From: Candidatus Buchananbacteria bacterium RIFCSPHIGHO2_02_FULL_56_16
GTDB lineage: Bacteria; Patescibacteriota; Patescibacteriia; Buchananbacterales; UBA6539
Direction of reading: 5' to 3'
Length of the DNA: 32,994 nt
Assembly: GCA_001817495.1 (NCBI GenBank)
Contig: MHIL01000006.1
Span: 1 to 32,994 of the forward strand
Below, piece by piece: positions 28,132 through 32,994 of the stretch (the stretch's first letter is position 1; each line of letters opens with the position of its first letter). Position numbers and translations under genes: made by a program. The notes under the pieces were generated by a model, which saw nothing but the letters and a program-made list of their open reading frames with translations, searched no databases and was not told where the DNA came from.

Positions 28132-29127
28132 CTATTCAGAACTGATAAAGCGCCTTGCTGCCGCCGCCGCTTGACCCGCAGTGGTAATCCACCGGATAGT
28201 CTTGTCCCGTTTAAACCAGGTCATCTGACGCTTACTGAACTGCTGGATGGCCTTTTCCAGCCCCGCGGCCAGCTGCTCGCGGATTATTTTTTTTTGTAAA
28301 TACTGCGCCACCCAGCGGTACTCCAAACCGAACGACTCCAATTTTTTCCAGCTCACACCTTGGCGATGGAGGCGCGATATTTCCGCGATCATCCCCTGAT
28401 CGAGCCGCTGCAATAGCCGCCGATGAATTCGCCGGTGCAGCGTCGTCTTGGGTACCGCTATGCCCAGCAATAGAAAACGATACGGCGGCTTCTGCTTACC
28501 CGGCTGTTCTGATTTCGGCCGGCCAGTGAGGTAAAAAATTTCCAGCGCCCGCTGCACCCGGCGGCGGTTTTTTTTGTCAATGACTCGGTACGTTTCCGGA
28601 TCAATTTTCTTTAGCCGAGAAAGTAGCGGCGGCAAACTTAACGGGCTCAACTTCCTGCGCGCGATTTGCAACCTTTCGGTAAACTTAAGGTCGCCTTGAG
28701 CAGCGCCGAAAGGCGATTTGCGATTTGCGATTTGCGATTTCGGCAAGACATAGCCTTCAGTCAGCACCGTAATGTATAAGCCGGTTCCGCCGCAGACAAT
28801 CGGCAGCCTGCCGCGCGACAGAATGTCGTCAATGGCCCGGTACGCTCTGTGCTGATAATCAGCAACCGTAAACTGCTGCTTTGGCGACACCACGTCAATG
28901 AGATGGTATGGTATCGTAACTATTCGCGATTCGCGATTTGCGATTTGCTTAATAGCATAGTCTTGCAAATCCTTCCCTGTCCCAATATCCATCCCGCGGT
29001 AGACTTGCCGCGAGTCGGCCGAAACGATCTCACCGCCAAAACGCCGTGCCAATCGCACGGCGAGTTTCGTCTTGCCCGATGAGGTCGGGCCGACGATGAC
29101 GATAACTTTTTGATTGACAGCTTTCAC
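28132..29127 (-). CDS. miaA: tRNA dimethylallyltransferase MiaA
   Basis: VIVIVGPTSSGKTKLAVRLARRFGGEIVSADSRQVYRGMDIGTGK...PYHLIDVVSP...PIVCGGTGLYI. Confidence 0.97.
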   Translation of the reverse strand: MKAVNQKVIVIVGPTSSGKTKLAVRLARRFGGEIVSADSRQVYRGMDIGTGKDLQDYAIKQIANRESRIVTIPYHLIDVVSPKQQFTVADYQHRAYRAIDDILSRGRLPIVCGGTGLYITVLTEGYVLPKSQIANRKSPFGAAQGDLKFTERLQIARRKLSPLSLPPLLSRLKKIDPETYRVIDKKNRRRVQRALEIFYLTGRPKSEQPGKQKPPYRFLLLGIAVPKTTLHRRIHRRLLQRLDQGMIAEISRLHRQGVSWKKLESFGLEYRWVAQYLQKKIIREQLAAGLEKAIQQFSKRQMTWFKRDKTIRWITTAGQAAAAARRFISSE

Positions 29128-29142
29128 ACTTCAAGCTACAAT
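29114..29142 (+). promoter_or_regulatory. Sigma70-like promoter
   Basis: TTGACA-17 nt-TACAAT, overlapping the miaA start region on the opposite strand. Confidence 0.7.
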
Positions 29143-29170
29143 ACAATCCCCTGACGAAAGGAAGACCACT

Positions 29171-29371
29171 ATGCTCTTTGAACGCGACGGAAACGATGTC
29201 GTCATCAGGCTGCCGCTCGTACCCAACCCAGCAGATAAGCTCTCGGCCCACCACCTCATCGAAGAGCTGCAGGAAATTCCCCAGCTGCTCGAATCGCTGC
29301 CCGCGCTGCAAGCCTTTCAAACTGAACTCGAGCGAGTCTCTGGTGAAGGCCTGCCCCCCACGCTGCTGTGA
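29171..29371 (+). CDS. Small acidic hypothetical protein (66 aa)
   Basis: SD GAAAGGAAG, promoter just upstream, strong hairpin terminator downstream. Confidence 0.65.
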   Translation: MLFERDGNDVVIRLPLVPNPADKLSAHHLIEELQEIPQLLESLPALQAFQTELERVSGEGLPPTLL

Positions 29372-29382
29372 GGGGGATTTTT

Positions 29383-29421
29383 TTACCCCGCACCTTTTTC
29401 TAGGAAAAGGTGCGGGGTTTG
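29383..29421. terminator. CCCCGCACC-type bidirectional terminator
   Basis: ACCCCGCACCTTTTTCTAGGAAAAGGTGCGGGGTTT between convergent genes. Confidence 0.8.
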
Positions 29422-29432
29422 CGCTTTTCGCT

Positions 29433-31193
29433 CTAGCGGCGTTCCGCGATCTCTTTTTTTACCCGTTCAATGAATTCCTGCCGTTTAAGGGATATAACTT
29501 CTTTTTGGCCGCGTACCCGGACGCTGAGCATTGCACTGTTTGCTTCCTTCTCGCCGACTACCAGCATGTAGGGTACTTTTAGTTTCTCGGCGGTGCGGAT
29601 TTTTTTACCGACCGTTTCGTTGCTCAGGTCGCCCTCGGCCCGGATGCCGGCGGCAGCCAGCTGAGTGACCAGCGCCTGAGCGGCGTCGGCAAAATCATCA
29701 CTGACCGAGAGCACCTGCACCTGAATTGGCGCCAGCCAGAGCGGAAACGCGCCGGCGTAGCTTTCAATCAGAATGGCCATAAACCGCTCGAACGAGCCGG
29801 CAATGGCCCGGTGGATCATCACCGGTCGCGCCCGTTGGCCTTTTTCGTCGATGTACTCAAGTTGAAAACGTTCAGGCAAATTAAAGTCGAGCTGAATCGT
29901 CGCCAGCTGCCACTGGCGGCCGATCGCGTCTTCGGCTTCGAAGTCAATCTTCGGCCCATAGAACGCCGCCTCGCCCTCGATCTCTTCAAATTTTTTCACC
30001 CGAGACTTTAGCACCTTGCGCAGCTTGCTCTCCGCCTCTTTCCAGATTTTCGCGCCGCCGAGGTACTTGTCCGGCTGCTTGGGATCGTGCAGCGACAGCC
30101 GCGGGATGAGCGGAAAACCGAACGTCCGGTAGAACTGCTCGATGAAGTCGTAGATGAGGTTGGCTTCGGCTTCAACCTGGTCGAGCCGGCAGAAGCAGTG
30201 GGCGTCGTCAATGGTAATCGAGCGTACCCGCATCAGGCCGTGGAGCTGGCCGGGCTTCTCGTCGCGGTACATCTCGGTGATGTCGAAGTAGCGGATCGGC
30301 AGCTCGCGGTAGCTGCGCTGGCGCGAGGCGTAGATTTGGGTGTGATGCGGGCAGTTCATTGGCTTCAGCACGAACGTGTCTTCGCCCTTGCTCGAGACGT
30401 GGAAGATATCGTCGGCGAACTTTTCCCAATGGCCGGAGGTGATGTAGAGGTCGCGGTGGGCCAGGTGCGGGATGTTCACCTGCTGGTAGCCCTTGGGCAC
30501 CTGCAGCTCGACCAGGTACCTGGCCAGCTCGTTACGGATGATCGTGCCCCGCGGGGTGAACAACGGCAGGCCGCCGCCGACCAAATCCGAAAAGGTGAAG
30601 AGATCGAGCTCGACGCCGAGCTTGCGGTGGTCGCGCTCTTCCGCCTGCTTGATCCGCTCGAGGTAGGCTTCCAGCTCGGCTTGCGTCGCGAACGCCGTGC
30701 CGTAGATCCGCTGGAGCATCTTGTTCTTTTCGTCGCCGCGCCAGTAGGCGCCGGCAATCTTCTGCAGCTTGAACGCGCCAATGGCTTTGGTTCTAGCCAC
30801 GTGCGGCCCCTTGCACAGGTCGGTGAACTTTTTCTTGCCGTCGGGACCGATCATCGTATAAAAGCTGAGCTTGCGCTCCCCTTCCTTTTTTAATTCTTCG
30901 GCCAGCTCCAGCTTGTACGGCTGATTTTTTGACTGGAGGTACCTGATTGATGTATCGACCGCCTCGGTATAGTGTTCCATTTTTTGATCCTGGGCGACGA
31001 TCTGCTTCATCTTTTTTTCAATCGCCTTCAGATCATCGTCGCTGAACGTTTTGTCACCCAGATCAAAGTCGTAGTAAAACCCCTCCTCGATCGCTGGCCC
31101 GATCGCCAGCTTGGCGTCGGGGAACAGCTCCAGCACCGCCTGGGCCATCACGTGCGACGCCGTATGTCTGATTTTTTCGAGCTGTGTGTCCAT
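29433..31193 (-). CDS. thrS: Threonyl-tRNA synthetase
   Basis: HTASHVMAQAVLELFPDAKLAIGPAIEEGFYYDFD...MNCPHHTQIYASRQRSYRELPIRYFDITEMYRDE...RPVMIHRAIAGSFERFMAILIESYAGAFPLWLAP. Confidence 0.98.
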   Translation of the reverse strand: MDTQLEKIRHTASHVMAQAVLELFPDAKLAIGPAIEEGFYYDFDLGDKTFSDDDLKAIEKKMKQIVAQDQKMEHYTEAVDTSIRYLQSKNQPYKLELAEELKKEGERKLSFYTMIGPDGKKKFTDLCKGPHVARTKAIGAFKLQKIAGAYWRGDEKNKMLQRIYGTAFATQAELEAYLERIKQAEERDHRKLGVELDLFTFSDLVGGGLPLFTPRGTIIRNELARYLVELQVPKGYQQVNIPHLAHRDLYITSGHWEKFADDIFHVSSKGEDTFVLKPMNCPHHTQIYASRQRSYRELPIRYFDITEMYRDEKPGQLHGLMRVRSITIDDAHCFCRLDQVEAEANLIYDFIEQFYRTFGFPLIPRLSLHDPKQPDKYLGGAKIWKEAESKLRKVLKSRVKKFEEIEGEAAFYGPKIDFEAEDAIGRQWQLATIQLDFNLPERFQLEYIDEKGQRARPVMIHRAIAGSFERFMAILIESYAGAFPLWLAPIQVQVLSVSDDFADAAQALVTQLAAAGIRAEGDLSNETVGKKIRTAEKLKVPYMLVVGEKEANSAMLSVRVRGQKEVISLKRQEFIERVKKEIAERR

Positions 31194-31203
31194 AAGACCG
31201 ATG

Positions 31204-31608
31204 CTAATTTACGAATGAATGCGAATGTTGCGAATAATTGATGACTCTTTTTGGTTTAACGTAGCGATCCCTGAAATTAACAATTAACCCGAGCTTAATG
31301 TTAGTTGCATTGAGGTAACGTTGAGCTTGGTAATAGTCCTGTCTAGTAACCAGCCGCTTTGCCTTGCACTCTAGAATAATTTTTCCCTCGACGATAAAGT
31401 CGGCGATATTACCCCCTACCTCATACTCACTTTGTTTAAATGGTATGCTTACTTCGCGGGCGTACTGAACACCACTTGCTTTAAAGAGCTGCTCCAAACG
31501 CTCCGCATACTGCTTTTCCTTTGCAAACCGACCTAACTCATTCTGAGCCTGAAAGCACAAACCGGTTACTTTGTATGAAAGCTCCGGATAAATTATTTTT
31601 TCTAACAT
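31204..31608 (-). CDS. GxxExxY family protein (PD-(D/E)XK nuclease-like fold)
   Basis: YPELSYKVTGLCFQAQNELGRFAKEKQYAERLEQLF...EVGGNIADFIVEGKIILECKAKRLVTRQDYYQAQRYLNATNIKLGLIVNFRD. Confidence 0.88.
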   Translation of the reverse strand: MLEKIIYPELSYKVTGLCFQAQNELGRFAKEKQYAERLEQLFKASGVQYAREVSIPFKQSEYEVGGNIADFIVEGKIILECKAKRLVTRQDYYQAQRYLNATNIKLGLIVNFRDRYVKPKRVINYSQHSHSFVN

Positions 31609-31715
31609 AGCGCATGTTAATCTTAATAGTAATAGCGCTATGTTGATTTCTTTGACTTATATTTGTAGCATTCGCATTATTCGCATCCATTCGCATCGGT
31701 CTATAGATATCGGCA

Positions 31716-31912
31716 AAATAAAACCCAACCAGAACGTCTCTGCTTGGGATCCCATCCTGCTACTACAGGACGAGACGGTTCCACCCAAGTTCCGCGATCC
31801 ATACAACAGACCGGGCACTTCATTGATTAAATTGGCCTCAAAACTTAGTCCCGAACGATGGGAGGCGCCTTAAGCGTCCATGAAGTTGGTAGCTTCACCA
31901 ATCGTTTTTAGG
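31716..31912 (-). promoter_or_regulatory. T-box leader (threonine) upstream of the GxxExxY-thrS unit
   Basis: Reverse strand contains AACTTGGGTGGAACCGTCTCG (T-box core), a terminator CGTCTC...GAGACG followed by GGGTTTTATTTT, and a candidate specifier hairpin GAAGCTACCAACTTC with ACC (Thr). Confidence 0.85.
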
Positions 31913-31919
31913 TACTTTC

Positions 31920-31948
31920 AGTGTAAAAGAGATTAAAACGTTTGTCAA
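31920..31948 (-). promoter_or_regulatory. Sigma70 promoter for the T-box transcript
   Basis: Reverse strand TTGACA-17 nt-TACACT. Confidence 0.8.
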
Positions 31949-31972
31949 TTTTTTAAAATTTACAATCGCAAC

Positions 31973-32803
31973 TTAGCTATCCAGCGGCGATGTAATCCTC
32001 CCAACAAAATTCGAAGCAATCCGGGCGTAAATCAGCGTCGTCTCGAGCCGGCGGTGGCCAAGCAATTTCTGGATATACACCGCGTCAACGCCTGATTCCA
32101 GTAGGTGTGTGGCGAAGCTATGACGCAGACTATGGCACGTCGCCTGTTTTTTTATGCCCGCTAGCTCCAATGCTTGTTGAAATACTTTTTCCACTGAACG
32201 AGTTGTTAGGTGGCTGCCCGGCCCCTGACCGCTAAAGACGTAGTGGCCAACCGGCGCCGCCGCCAATCGCTGGCGCAGCTCGTTCAGTACTCTGTCGGCA
32301 AGAATAGTCTGGCGGTCCTTGTTCCCTTTCCCCTGCCTGACCCACAGAACGTGATAATCCAAATCAAAATCTTCCGGCTTTAAAGCAACCACCTCGCTGA
32401 CCCGTAAACCGGCCGAATACATCAGGCTCAACAGTAACCTGTGTTTGACATTGGTAACGGCACCCAGCAGCGCCGCCACTTCCGTTTTTGACAAAACCAC
32501 CGGCAGCCGTTTGGCGCCGCGGGGCAACCCGAAGTTAAAATAAAACCGCCGCTTTTTGACGGTACGATAGTAAAATTTAATCGCGTTCATTGCCAGCCGT
32601 GCCGTCGCCGCCGCAACGTGCCGTTGATCCAATAAGTACCAAAGGTAATCTTTAATGTCCGCTTCCGCAATCATTGTCGGGTCTTTCCGGCAATACGTAA
32701 CCAAATCTCGGTTGTAGTAAAGGTAGGCCGTAATGGTCCTTTGGCTAAAATTTCTGATTTTCAGCTCCTTTTCTAAGGCATCAAAAAACATAGCGTTTTC
32801 CAC
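31973..32803 (-). CDS. Xer-like tyrosine recombinase/integrase
   Basis: SAM-like N-terminal domain; catalytic motifs 'SAGLRVSEVVALK', 'HSLRHSFATHLLESGVDAVYIQKLLGHRRLETTLIYARI' (R..HxxR..H..Y). Confidence 0.95.
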   Translation of the reverse strand: MENAMFFDALEKELKIRNFSQRTITAYLYYNRDLVTYCRKDPTMIAEADIKDYLWYLLDQRHVAAATARLAMNAIKFYYRTVKKRRFYFNFGLPRGAKRLPVVLSKTEVAALLGAVTNVKHRLLLSLMYSAGLRVSEVVALKPEDFDLDYHVLWVRQGKGNKDRQTILADRVLNELRQRLAAAPVGHYVFSGQGPGSHLTTRSVEKVFQQALELAGIKKQATCHSLRHSFATHLLESGVDAVYIQKLLGHRRLETTLIYARIASNFVGRITSPLDS

Positions 32804-32994
32804 AGTTATTTGTTAAGATATAACCAGGTTATATGCGCTATGTTGATAACTAAATATTAACCCATTTTAGATAAAAAAGTCAACTAGTTCGCATAAACCT
32901 AGTTGTGCGTCATTGTGTTGATTACAGAACACGGTGCGCAAAATCTAAATATTAACTAATCTAAAAGTATGAAACTATCACCAGAGGCAACTCA

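Noticed and set aside
31640-31873. + strand ORF of 77 aa
   Set aside because: Lies across the ATTCGCA repeat and antisense to the T-box leader; not credible as protein.
32969-32994. Start of a CDS at the window edge (ATGAAACTATCACCAGAGGCAACTCA)
   Set aside because: Only 26 nt visible; cannot be supported.

Overview
The window is a bacterial chromosomal segment of high coding density. Gene content and the interspersed repeats suggest a Candidate Phyla Radiation-like genome, but that is inference. Housekeeping content: a heat-shock operon (hrcA-grpE-hsp20-dnaK-DUF3467...dnaJ, CIRCE-controlled), gyrB, secE-nusG-rplK-[membrane protein]-rplA, a thymidylate/dNTP cluster (dCMP deaminase, kinase, dut, thyA, DHFR-like, tmk-like), gatB, miaA, thrS behind a T-box leader, and a Xer-like tyrosine recombinase.

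The main discovery candidate lies at about 7.3-11.9 kb. A divergent IS110-like (Transposase_20) protein is immediately flanked by an array of 16 structured elements, about 1.5 kb long. Each element is a hairpin interrupted by a symmetric internal loop, with both loop strands reading A-N9-TC on the + strand. The stems are conserved between repeat modules, while the 9-nt segments are essentially all different (32 segments). A 17th unit of the same design lies in the 5' leader of the IS110-like gene. This resembles a multi-loop, bridge-RNA/seekRNA-like guide array. A neighbouring orphan gene shares a leader motif with the IS110-like gene. I also found a GxxExxY cassette apparently inserted between a T-box and thrS, hairpin leaders with shared ends at gyrB and another gene, three-way-junction elements with complementary loops, and several dispersed repeat families.
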